64,000 nucleotides of DNA from Acanthoscelides obtectus (Eukaryota > Arthropoda > Insecta > Coleoptera > Chrysomelidae), in NCBI GenBank assembly GCA_963669975.1, contig CAVLJG010000005.1, forward strand, positions 20,751,688 to 20,815,687. The letters run 5' to 3'. Below are positions 31,414 through 42,700 of the stretch, one piece after another. Numbering within the stretch: position 1 is the first letter of the stretch; every line of letters begins with the position of its first letter. Under the pieces are notes generated by a model. The model searched no databases, was not told the DNA's origin, and was given only the letters and a program-made list of their open reading frames with translations. Position numbers and translations under genes: made by a program.

Positions 31414-32200
31414 CAGGGTTACCGCAAAGTTGGGGTTTTCCTTTTCAGAAACAACTACCCTTGAAATAACAAAGGTAATGTGTAGTGAAACGAGGGCGAC
31501 CAAGTAAAAAAAAATAAAGGTAAAAGTACTCACTCTCCAGTTGACGAGAAGAGCTTAGTACGTCTCTGCTCGAAATCATACCGCTCCAACAGAAAATGAA
31601 ATCAGCTGAAGCGCTACCGAGCAGACGCAGAAACCACATTGATTGCCTTACACTTAATGGCACATCTTCTAACAAGGAAGGCAAAATGTTGCGTGAAAAG
31701 TCTAGGTATTGCATCCCGTCCAATCGATTTGGGAGAATAAATGATCCAATGAGCATACCGTTCACCATGCCAGCCCAAACATTCACCGAAAATGTTTGTT
31801 GAAAATGTGCCCGACGGTCAGCGTGCGGATTTTCTACTGACCAAACATGAGTGTTGCGAAAGTTATTCACCCCATTACGAACGTAGATTCATCTGTCACC
31901 AATATGCACTTCAAAAAGTCCGGATTATTGTCATGTTGATGCAACAACCACTCACAAAACCGCACTCTTGCTGGAAAATCGTCAGGTTGAAGGGCTTGTA
32001 CATGTTGGACGTGAAACGGATACAGCCCCTCTTCACGCAGCGTTTGCCACACTTTAATTTTTGATACTTGCACTTCTCTAGCCACGTCTCTAGTGCTTGT
32101 TGTTTTTTGAAACGCAATCGATTATACGAGTTCGTTTACCTCTACACGCGTGACCGTAACCGTCGGTTGAAGGTTGCATACTGACCTGACACACTGACCC
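31414..32200 (-). mobile_element. DUF4817-type mariner-like element, decayed
   Basis: The left end CAGGGTTACCGCAAAGTTGG starts 12 bp after the previous element. Minus translation: VSKIKVWQTLREEGLYPFHV, then CILVTDESTF (first Asp) at 32085-31867, then another frame 31870-31445 with THVWSVENPHADRRAHFQQT and FSVNVWAGMVNG. The second Asp region is unrecognisable. The right end is not clear. Confidence 0.72.
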
Positions 32201-32977
32201 CGACCCCTGACCCAGTTCTGTCGTCCCAAATTGAGTAACTTTAGTCTTCGATGCAAAAAATCACGGAAAACCTAACTTACTGTTAAACCTTCTGTCTGAC
32301 TTACTATGATTTTCGCGGCATTTTTTGAGGTTACGGTAATTAATAGAGAAAAGGTTTCAAATATTAGCTGTATGAAAACAGCAGTTTTCAAAGCGAACTA
32401 AAATGAATTCGAGAACCAAAATAATACTGACAGATGCAAAGAAGTCAGTCAATAGTCATTAATTCTTTTAACACAACAAAAAGGTTCAAACATAGCATCC
32501 TCTCCTTCTGCACGTTATGCATTGGGATCCGTCGCATCACTAGAATTCAACTACTACAGTCCTCGGTTTTGCTAAGACGACACTCACGTGTTTGCTTTTC
32601 ATTCGTTCATCTCCAAGTCTGTACCTGATACAGACCTATATTACAGACCTACATATATCGTACTGATGAGGGCTAAAGAGCCGTGTCTGCGGTTGGTCGT
32701 GAGTCCATTAGTTTTAAATAAAAGGTAAAATCGGAAAATTAGAACAAAGACTATTGTGGAGAAAAGTTGAAAATGAATAAGATGAGAGCCTCGTGAAATG
32801 AAATATAAGTGTGACTACATTGACTATTTATCAGAGAATGAGGCCGCAAAACAATACGCTTCAGGAACTACCTTTGCTCTACACAAGCTTGCTTCCAGTA
32901 GATGCTAGAAAATTAAATGGTTTATTAGACCTATGTAAATCAAAAGCAACAGTCTTCCTAGCAGTGCTGAGACTTAC
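32201..32977. other. No gene recognised; ribozyme-like word at 32662
   Basis: Non-coding. Positions about 32662-32692 read CTGATGAGGGCTAAAGAGCC then GTGTC: the hammerhead core word CTGATGA and a short GGCT/AGCC stem, but GTGT in place of GAAA. Confidence 0.3.
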
Positions 32978-33163
32978 CTGCTTTTCATTTTTCTCTATAA
33001 GCCAATGAAGATAAAAAATACAAAGAGGACATAATATTAAATACACAAGTTGTATTATAGTGGAGAACAGGAATATAAATATAATTTGAGCGAGATTGGC
33101 ATTAAAGAGGTTTTTTTTCGACGATTTGTTTGAAAAATACTGTAATATTTCAATAAACATCAT
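32978..33163 (-). other. Possible exon of an unidentified membrane protein
   Basis: Minus strand, donor CAG/GTAAGT at 32978 is near-perfect, phase 0. Possible acceptor ATATTACAG at 33140, or a Met start at 33163. It encodes one strongly hydrophobic stretch (AQIIFIFLFSTIIQLVYLIL followed by CPLCIFYLHW) and a charged end (LIEKNEKQ). It could be the M1-type exon of another receptor, or a chance frame. No partner exon was found. Confidence 0.3.
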
Positions 33164-33479
33164 ACTAAGTCTAGAGCAAGCGTATTTTTTTCTTTAATTG
33201 ATCCAACGAAAGCTATAGTAGTATAAGTCAGCAAAATTTATAAGAAAATTGTCATGTTCGCTAGGATTCTATAGTAATACCATTTGTAACTTTATATATA
33301 CAAGAATTACTGGAATGTGCAACATATTTTTGATTAGATCGTCATTTTTCTGACAACGAAATCCATCAGAAAATCTTCTAATCCCCATATCTCAGTTAAA
33401 AAGACTGAGTTATGATAGTCTTCCATAAACATGACGATACAAATATACATATTTACGAGTATTTAGTAACGAAGGAAGT

Positions 33480-34250
33480 AATTTTTAACTGTACACGTTT
33501 TGCATTGTTCCTATTTTTTGCAGATTGTCCCTCCAACATTTGAGTAGCACATCAGCTGCTGTCGCATTTTCTTGTTGTTCGACGTAAGTCAACGCCTTTT
33601 GTAGAGCTTCTAATCCCTCAGAATGTGATATTTTGGCAGAGGTTTCTGTCTCATTGTTACTAGCATCACTTAAAACTGTCTCATCGCCATTGTTACAAAC
33701 AGTTAATTCTTCCACCAATTCATCACCATTAATCCACTCACCATCATCTGCTTGGGTAAGATTTTCACATCCTGCTATTTTTACGACGAGCTCATGTAAA
33801 TTTTCGTTGTTATTCTCATAGTCTCATAGTCTAATAACCAGGAGCTCCAGATTTTTGTTTTGAAGTTAAACTTTTCGCCGGTAACATTTAATAGCTTAGG
33901 CCAGTTTGGTCTCAGTTGTAAATTCGTTCTCGATTTAAACCATACTGCTTCATTAATTGTTTAAAATGTTCTCCAAATTTCAAAGCAGCGGATTTATCGG
34001 CAGATAGCTTTTTTCCGCCAACTTTTAATTCTCGTATACCGTGTCGTTTTTTCCATCTATCCAGCCAACCATCTCTGGCTGTAAAGTTATCAGTCGGCTC
34101 AATAACTGGCAATTCTTCACTTAAGTTGACTGTTGTTTACTTTAGAATTGGTCCGGAAATTGATATTTCACATTCTCGATTCTGTGTAAAACACAGATAT
34201 AAAGCGGATTTCTGTTAATCGGGGTCTACTGTACTACCATTCTGACATAA
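33480..34250 (-). mobile_element. pogo/Tigger-like transposon remnant, internally deleted
   Basis: Two pieces of one transposase on the minus strand. At 34112-33912: ARDGWLDRWKKRHGIRELKV and KLSADKSAALKFGEHF, the CENP-B-type DNA-binding domain of Tigger elements. At 33718-33485: ISHSEGLEALQKALTYVEQQ then ATAADVLLKCWRD, the family's C-terminal tail. The DDE catalytic core between them is gone. Confidence 0.85.
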
Positions 34251-35042
34251 TAAAAATTAACCTTTTGAGTCCACTTCAAATAGATTATTACTTTTCGTCG
34301 TCCTATGTTTTCGTTTGCCAGTGTCTCTTGTCGAGCCGTTAACGAGTATCTTTGTTCTTATACAGTGACCTTCGTTATTTTCCTGTTCAATTATCTTCTG
34401 AACGGCTTAAGTTAGCAATTCGAGGTGATGAAAATGATGCATGAATACCATCTTTCAGCATGAAAGTGACATCCAAAAACTTTAAGCCCTATTAGAATTT
34501 TCAAAAGAAATAGGGGATCATCGTTTTGAAGCTCCTCATGAGTACATATTTAGAACCTAGAATATGAAGTTTATTATTTTTTGAAATGGCGGCCTGCCAG
34601 GTTATCAGACTTGAAGAGTTTTTGTACATTGTAAGTCACTAGTTCACAAAAAGTATATCAACTTATTTTCAATTGGTCCCTTCAAATAAGCGAGAAAATA
34701 TATCCATTCAATATAACTTGTCAATTTTTCAACGGAGTACACCAAATTTTGTCTTAATTGACCCTTTGGAAGACGAAAATTGTTTTATGTTATAGCGCTT
34801 TAACGTTGAGTTATCGACGAATCAAGATACAATACAAAAACACTTAAGTTACACAGACTGTCATTCCACCATTCTGAGAGATATGACACCATATACAATA
34901 TTTGGGGTTATAGGAGTAAAACAATAATGAGCTGCAAAATAATGTGTCATGTGCTCCTGTATTAAAAAAAGGCGTCCACTCGCCATCTTGAAATTTTCAA
35001 ATGCCACTTTCACAGTAAGTAATATCCACATGTCTTCAATGG
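34251..35042. other. No recognised feature
   Basis: AT-rich sequence between a Tigger remnant and a SINE. No coding or repeat structure recognised. Confidence 0.4.
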
Positions 35043-35473
35043 GACCTCGGTTGGCCGCGTGGGTCAGAGTGTCGTGCTACTGATCAGCCGGTCGGCCGGG
35101 CCGCGAGTTCGAATCTCGCCTTCGCCATGGATGTTGTGTGTTTGTTTTAGGCAGCAGCGGTGGCCGCAGTAGTAGACCCTTCGGTCTCCTGATCAGCCGC
35201 CGTGCGCTGTGCGGGTTCGAGTCCCGTCCCAGGAGAAATGTTTCTCTTGGCCATGGATGTTGTGATTGTCCGTAGGTGGTAGATGGTCTCTGACTGTCGA
35301 ACGCGGAGGTACCACCCGGCGGTTCTCGTAGGCGGAGCCAGAATGTGTGCATGTTGCATGCACACGTGTTCCCTCGCCAGAGTCCGTGTGGCGTCCCTCC
35401 TTTCCCATGTATCCCCCATAGCCCCACGGTACCCAATGGGTGCTTAGGCCTTAGGCCTTCGTGGTAGTTGGAG

Positions 35474-35507
<34 letters not shown>
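35043..35507 (+). mobile_element. SINE with two tRNA-like heads and a 31-nt poly(A) tail
   Basis: Two successive RNA polymerase III promoter-like units. First: A-box-like TTGGCCGCGTGGGTCAGAGT near 35051 and B box GAGTTCGAATCTC at 35105-35117. Second: A-box-like TGGCCGCAGTAG near 35160 and B box GGGTTCGAGTCCCG at 35213-35226. A GC-rich body follows, and the element ends with 31 A at 35477-35507. The long pure A-run suggests a recent insertion. Open frames on the minus strand across it are an effect of low stop density and not genes. Confidence 0.78.
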
Positions 35508-35510
<3 letters not shown>

Positions 35511-37599
35511 ACATAAACTTAAAGCACCTTTTGCTTTTCGGGTTACTAATGAAGCAGTTCAAAATTACAAACCTAGTTGTTTACGCTTTTCATTTTCTTA
35601 ATAGTATTAATGCATGTGTAGATGGACATATTTTTTCAAGAGATTCAAACATATTTCTATATTCAGAACCACATTCCGTATATTCATTGGTTAACGTATG
35701 GAACAATTCCGATATTTGCTAATTTGTACCATATAGATTACGAAATCCTGTTTTTTAACTGAAAGCCTGACAGTCATTTTTTGCAGTTGCTACTTGTGAA
35801 TACAACTTTTTGTTATGTTGTGCTTATAATCTATAATCACCTTAACTCATTCTAAAAACTGTTCATTGATAACATAAAAACCAAAAATAAAAAATAAAAC
35901 AATTTTGACCTCAAAGTAAATCGATTTTCCATTGAGTATCTGTAGTCAAGAAACACCCTGTATTAGTGCACAGAAATCAGAATATAAAAAGGAAATACAG
36001 TTCTTGACCTGTTTTTCTTTATTACAAAAACAATTTACACTATTTATCGAATGGCAGGATTATTATAGCTTAGCATTTACCGTATTTCATGCATCCACCT
36101 ACTATATAATTTTACGACAAATTATATCCATCATACAGAACTTAGTGTAAATTATAAATAATGACAACTGCGCCGCACAAGTACGTTCGTTCTGTATTTT
36201 ATGTTTTATGTAGCTTCCAACATTTATGAGTATAATATGCCTACTTATAATTCATATAGTCCGAGCGGTAAGTTGGTGAAATTATTAGTAATCGCTTTTC
36301 TTACAATTTTACTTAAAAGCGCCCGTTTAGTATCTCCATTTCCTTAAAATCAGGCGTTTGATGGAAGAGTATAAACGTCTCATTTTTTTACTCAAAATAG
36401 GATGCTTTGATAATTATAAATTACGTTTTGACAACTCTACTCTGTGCTATGCAGAACCTCATAATTAAGTTTGTTTAACAATGTTCGGCTATACAAGAAG
36501 GTTAGTAGACCAGCAATTACATACACATGTGCAGAATGGTGTTTTCGCGCCAAAACATATATTCGCAGCTGCAGGTTATGCAGAACAGAATTACAATTCT
36601 CAACCCAATCAAAATCACAAGATTTTCACAAATACAAATTCCCAAGTTAAATTTAGATCAATTTAAAGTCACTGAAAACTAGTTAGGAATGTCAAGGTAC
36701 CCTTCCAATAGGGGTACTTCCTCCTCTTTGCTCTTCCCTCTTCCTTACTTTATTTCTTTTTTCCTTCTTTCTAGCTGACTTTGTCTGGTACCTGGGCAAC
36801 CAGACCTCAAACATCATACTGACCTACAATACTTTAACGAACGGACAATGACGAACAGAGAATAGAGCGGATGTCTTGATGGCATTCCAAATTACCATCC
36901 AAGTTACACCAACGTATCGAACTTTATTGGCTCATAACAACGGAAAACAGAAATTGATCTTGACAAGCATTTGCCTAATACTTAGGGTTTTGCGTACCCA
37001 GACTTTTTGATACTCGGATGTCGGGATTTTTTTTAAATATACCTGAGCCGTAAATAAATAAAACTTCATACTACCCACCAGTTTGGACCATACAAATGTA
37101 TATTTATAGATAAAAAATTAGCTTCTTCTTAACAAAATAGTACTACAAACACGATGTCATTCTCGAACATTAATAAAAAAATAAACTCAATTATCAAAAG
37201 AAATGAAAAAAAAAAATGAAACATCAAACACAGGGCCGCATTTTGAGGGGAGACTTCTTTGTAACATTTGTTCGTCGAAGACATTAGAAAGATACGGCGT
37301 TTTGAAGTTTAAAAACAAAATTAACGTGCACCAGTGGCGGAGATACAGGGGATTAGTGACATTATTTTTCCAAATAAAAATAGTGCGATACTGTTTTTTT
37401 AACAATTTATCGAATTTTACCTTCAATTTGATACAAATAATTACTCTTGTGTTTTTTCATTAGAGTGCACTGTTTTCGTAAAAACAAAAATGAAGCAAAT
37501 TAGACCATCCATGAAGAGCCAAAATACAATTAGTTTCAAAATAAAATAGGAGGCCTTGATAGTTTTTTATTTTTGTGTACGGGTTCTGTGACAGGAATG
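35508..37599. other. No confident gene; pieces of dispersed repeats
   Basis: Around 36690-36880 is an inverted relative of 23390-23490 (shared CAGACAAAGTCA and GGTTGCCCAG words). A CCCTGTATTAG word at 35956 looks like a transposon end. A 61-codon frame at 36481-36666 is unrecognised and I do not call it. Confidence 0.35.
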
Positions 37600-38520
37600 C
37601 TTTAGCGGCTTTTTAGAAGTATCAACGTAGATTTCCTAACAGACGCCAACCTACCCCAAATGTTTTTACTCGTTCATTTCTAAGACTTCGGCAATATGGA
37701 ATTGACAAACTTCCTGGAGCTAGAGGCTATTGTATCCAGCATACTGTACATGAGAAACTGGAGATAATTTGGCGTTGGATGATCCTAGTACAAGTACTAG
37801 ATGGATTGCAGCCCAGTTACCATGTTCCCAAAGTCTTGCGTGGAGAATTTTAAATCGGGAAGTTTTACATCCTTACCATCGACAAAATGTGCAATGTGAT
37901 TACTACAAATGCATAATCAAAACGCAGATTTTATTGATTTGGTCAGTTAAATAGCTTTTTACGCGGAATGGAACCTTTAATTCTGATAATGAACATATTT
38001 GGTGAAAATCCCCGTTCTGTCAGAATCCACACGTTTCAACACAGATTTTCTTTAAATGACTGGTGCGGCATTTTTTGCTTATGCACGTATTGCCACAACG
38101 TTTGAACTCAAACTAATACTTAGCTTTTATATAGAATTACATAGAAAATGTGTTAGATGATGTTCCGTTAGCAACGAGAGTACGGATGTAGTATCAGCAC
38201 GACGATGCCCCACCGCATGTTCGTCGTGACAAAACCGCATGGTTAAATAATCATTTCAGACAACGATGGATTGGCAGAAGCGGACCCATACATAGGCCTG
38301 CGAGGTCTCCCGATTTCAAGTTACCCCAGTTTACAAAAGAAAAGCAAGTTTGGAATTAATAAGCCTGTACTTATTCAACAATACTTTGTGAAATCGGCAT
38401 AATTTATCCCCGATACTCCAGTTTTGAGATTTAAGCGTTGATGGTTGAACATTTTTGACAGGAGAAGTCTGTACTGACGGAAGCCTAAACGTACTTGCTA
38501 CACTGTTTCTGCCTGAATTA
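37600..38520 (+). mobile_element. DUF4817-type mariner-like element, heavily decayed
   Basis: Plus translation in changing frames: RRFPNRRQPTPNVFTRSFLR (N-terminal domain), later GENPRSVRIHTFQHRFSLN, then LATRVR-like and QHDDAPPHVRRD (second Asp), then RPARSPDF. Several stops and shifts. Ends not found. Confidence 0.7.
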
Positions 38521-38570
38521 ATTCAATTCATATACAAACACAAAAACAACTTCAATAAAACTAGCCATGC

Positions 38571-39517
38571 TTATAGAACTAGGGTTGCTGGTTTATCGCT
38601 GTAGACATTAGCCTTAACATGGCCCCACAAGAAATAGTCTAACGGCGTTAAATCACACGATCTAGGCGGCCAATTGACGGGCCCCAAACGTGAGATAAAC
38701 TGTTCAACGAACTCGCCTCTCAATAGGGCCATTGTTCTGTGTGCGGTGTGGCATGTGGCACCGTCTTGTTGAAACCACATGTCAGCCAAGTCCAGCTCTT
38801 CCATTTTGGGCAAAAAAAAGTTTGTTATCATCGCACGGTAGCGCTCGCCATTCACAGTTACGTTCCGGCCAATTTCGTCTTTGAAGAAGTACGGCCCGAT
38901 GATGGCACCGGCCCATAATCCACACCAAACAGTGATTTGTTCGGGATGCATTGGTAGCTCTTGCAATGCTTCTGGCTGGTCTTCCTCCAGATGCGGCAAT
39001 TTTGCTTGTTAACGTACCCATTCAACCAGAAATGAGTTTCGTAGCTGAACACAATTTTTCGATAAAAATGTGGATCTTCCTCTAACTTTGCCAGCGCCCA
39101 TTCACCAAATTGGAAACGTTGTGAGAGGTCGTGTGGCTTCAATTCTTGCACCAGCTGTATCTTATAAGGTTTTACACCCAAATCCTGTAGCAAAATTTTC
39201 CACGTAGTGGAGTAACAGAGGCCCAATTGCTGCGAACGGCGGCGAATCGACATTTCACGGTCATCACTAACACTGGCGGATACAGCCGCAATATTTTCTT
39301 CAGTCCTCACTCTACGTCTCCGTGTTGATGGCTTAATGTCCAATAATGTAAACTGGGTTTGAAAGTTAGTCACAAGCTTCCGAATAACTCGTTCAGTAGG
39401 CCGACCAAATTGCCCATAAATTGGAAGCAGTGCTCGATGCACTCTCTTAACCGAGCATGAACTTTGATAGTAAAATTCAATAATTTGCAAACGTTGTTCG
39501 TTCGTAAGTCGATTCAT
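38571..39517 (-). pseudogene. Mariner-like transposase, frameshifted
   Basis: Start MNRLTNEQRLQIIEFYYQSS at 39517: helix-turn-helix, then a second one (RSQQLGLCYSTTWKILLQDL). The first catalytic motif region reads IVFSYETHFWLNG, where the usual Asp (SDE) is Tyr. A frameshift near 38990-39010 leads to MWFQQDGATCHTAHRTM (second Asp) and PPRSCDLTPLDYFLWGHVKA (third acidic, an Asp). The C-terminus stops early at 38571 (KPATLVL). It resembles the family at 57794 at the motif level. I did not find terminal repeats. Confidence 0.85.
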
Positions 39518-39600
39518 GGTTAAATTATAGACCAAACTGAACAAGTTTGACAATGACACAAGACAGGATTCACGCGTCATCTGTCAAAAACAGTGTTGCC

Positions 39601-41904
39601 AAAAAGATACTAGCAAAAAAAATCACCCATTACGAGTAGATATAAAGAAAATGAAAACTTACAAATCCAAACTTTTCAAAGAAATGTAAGCTTGCGATGC
39701 TACACCTACCTATCATGTAAAATTTATAATTGTTTGCCATACATGTACCCTATGTATGTTAATAAAATAAACTCATTGTCTTTGATAAAATATTTATTTA
39801 AAAAATATATTTTTTTAATTGGTAGACAAGAGACACGAAATCTAATAGAAATTATTTAGTTGAAATCGTACTACGCTAGTATTACTCCTCTTCACCCTCC
39901 ATATTTCTGTAGTTAGTGGAATAAAATTTATTATATAAGTGCTACTCCTCCTTACCTTCCATACGTAAAATCTGCTTGTATAAACTCCTGCTCTAAGAAA
40001 AATGTATTATCAAAATTATATCAAAAAAAAATCTGCCCGTGCACAACCATTTTGGTTTCAATGGGATTTACAAGACAATAATTTCAAAACTTTCTGTGAC
40101 CTATAAAACATGTAAACCTAAGATTATTTTGTGAAAGTCAGGTATTATGTTTTATTTTACGTTTATTATTGTACTGAAGTTAGCATTTGTATTTATTAAC
40201 ACATTGTATTTTGGGGGAAAATAAACGTATACTACTACCACTACATTATTCGAACAATCAACGTTGCATGGACAACATGTCGCATCTGCAGCCGTTGGTA
40301 TACGACTGGCATATCTTAGAAGATTTCTATATATAGTATATATTAAAGACATTATTACTGTTTCTCGGTTATCTTCAACCAAATCGGTAACAGACCCCAA
40401 AACTTATTATAATCAAAGTAGGGACATGGAAATTGATGCAGTTACAGCACAAATCATTTTTTTTTTCAAACTGAGCATCAGTGTGTCAATCAATTAAGTG
40501 AGTCTAAGGAATATACCAGAGTCGACATTAAAGCTATATTCATTTTTAAGCATCATCCGTTGATCTCTTTCATTCAGTCTTACGTACGACAACTTTTCGG
40601 CATCTCTGGATGACAATGTTTGCTTCTGCGAAGGCAAACAAAGACACTGAAGGGAAAACCGATACTCATAATATGCTACATTACTTCCACGTGCGTGGAG
40701 CTGCGGTTTAAGGCTAGTATGACATATTTCAATACGATAATACTAAATAGCCTGTTGATACAAAATTGGCAATGAAAAAATACCAGCAAGTTTACTGGTC
40801 ACTCTATAAACTGCCGACCATTCAAATACAAATTCAAGGTAACGAACGCGACTAAATAATTAATTCCCGTTAATTAAGCCATAACAATCACACAGGTCAT
40901 CTTACCGTTCCATGACCTACTACAACTATGATATACGATTACTGATTTACGTACGTATGTAAATAAATATCAGGTAATGGTTGAATAAAGAGGGTGGAGG
41001 TGGTATAGGTGATTTGCCAATCTGAGACTGTTATTATTACATTAGAAGACTGTGTGTAGATCAAATACCACCTCCGCAACGTAAGGCTTATATAACGGGA
41101 TGCAATATCTGTACTTAATAGTGTAAAATTTTTTGAAGGCTAGAATGACATGCTGTAAATGTTTGTCAGTACATTTCCTGGTCCAAAGGAAACATACATG
41201 TTAAAATTTTATAGTATTCGCAGTACATCACAACTTTCCAAATCTAATAATCTAGTAGATTTACCAGGACTCCTGTTTTTTGAAACGAGGGAGCATAATC
41301 ATTGCGCAAAGGTGGACGTATTTCTCTTGCCTTTCGAGGAACAGTATTAGAACAGTTGTCTTCGAGTTATTCCTGAGGAAAAAAGTACGGATCTTCACCA
41401 TCGTACATCAGTCTCATGTCTTAAGACAAAGTTAACTTTATGATGAAACGCTTAACGATATGAAGAACCTAGGAAAATATATTAATACATTCGCATTCGC
41501 AAACTTGTTGGGTAAACCTCAACAGCTGTCAGAATTTGGGATCATTCCCCAGGGAACGTTTTATTTTACTGCGCTTAAGGTAGTGGTAATGCAGATCTGG
41601 GAAGAATAGGGGCTAAAATGGCAAACCTCTAATGATCCAACTAGCAGATGCCAAACAATATGCTAGTATGGCTGAGCAGCGGCGACTCTAGGCGGGCTAA
41701 CAAATTCGCAAGATCCACAAGAAAACGTCAACGGAAATAGAGTAAAAATAGAGGGTGGCTCAATCTTGTACCAAGAATTCTTGCAAGTGTGATGACACTG
41801 GCCTTCCCAGCAGCGCCTTTAGTACATAAAGAATTATGTTTAGCACAACTTTGGTCCCCTAAGAAAAAGGTTAGTTATGAACATCAATTTCAGAGAAATT
41901 AAAC
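39601..41904. other. No recognised gene
   Basis: AT-rich. Short open frames at 40152-40497 and 41159-41350 resemble nothing I know. The word GAAACGAGGGA near 41283 recurs near 49034 in a similar context, suggesting a dispersed repeat. Confidence 0.35.
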
Positions 41905-42075
41905 GGGCCAAGTCAGTCGAACAGTTCCATACAACGTCACCTACCCCATACCTGATTGTACGACGCATCAGATCCGGCACAGCGCCCCAGCGCCAGTAAC
42001 GCCAGGATACTTAACAAGACCGGTACGCGGTCAGTGAACGCAAAATGCAGAAGCAGGAACGTGTATGGAAAACAT
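41905..42075 (-). other. GC-rich pocket with signal-peptide-like frame
   Basis: On the minus strand a frame reads RVPVLLSILALLALGRCAGS followed by DASYNQ and a donor-like CAG/GTATGG near 41953. It has no Met in frame and no AG acceptor between its upstream stop and this segment. An ATG in the neighbouring frame (MFSIHVPASAF) would connect only through a frameshift. It could be a damaged first exon of a secreted protein. Confidence 0.25.
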
Positions 42076-42698
42076 TAGGTGCGTAGAGTTACCGAGATCG
42101 AGAGCGTACAAATATAGTAAAATGAAAAAATGAGATATACCCTCCCCCAACCCTGCAACCCCCAATTTTTTACAATGATCAGGAGCCTTTGAAACGCGAC
42201 AAAAAGAAGTTCAGGCCTACTCTATTTTTTCGTTTTTTGCTAAGTAGTTCCACCGGCATTGGACGATTTTCAAAAACTATAAAGATTTTTCGTTATTGGC
42301 ACAGTATCAACCGTGTGTGGGAAAATCACTCAAATCCCAGCGGTACTTTCCAATTTATAGACGGGTCAAGAATTAGCGGACAGACAGTCCAACAGACAGA
42401 CCAACGGAAATGGTTTTTTGTATGTGTACATGTCTTATAACATCCAGAAACATAATATCCCATTTTCGAAATTTTTTCCATTACAATACCCGCTTGTTAG
42501 CAGACCTGAGTAGTAAAAAATCCTGTCTGTTCTAATTGATTGGGAGAGAAACATCATTTCGTTTCCTAGTCAAGTATATGTTAGGCCATATATAACATTG
42601 TTTCATGCTTTCAAGCAATCATCAGTATGGGCTAATGATTAGAGACAAGTAACGAAGAGCAAACAAGCAAATATGCGTCTGCCGAAAAATTAAATATA
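42076..42698. other. Dispersed repeat sequence
   Basis: Contains the AGCGGACAGACAGTCC block (about 42375) shared with 23030 and 29820. No coding sequence recognised. Confidence 0.4.
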
Positions 42699-42700
42699 TA

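Noticed and set aside
35077..35562. Long minus-strand frame (161 codons) across the SINE
   Set aside because: It includes the poly(A) run read as poly-Phe and the tRNA-like boxes; a GC-rich SINE gives open frames by chance.
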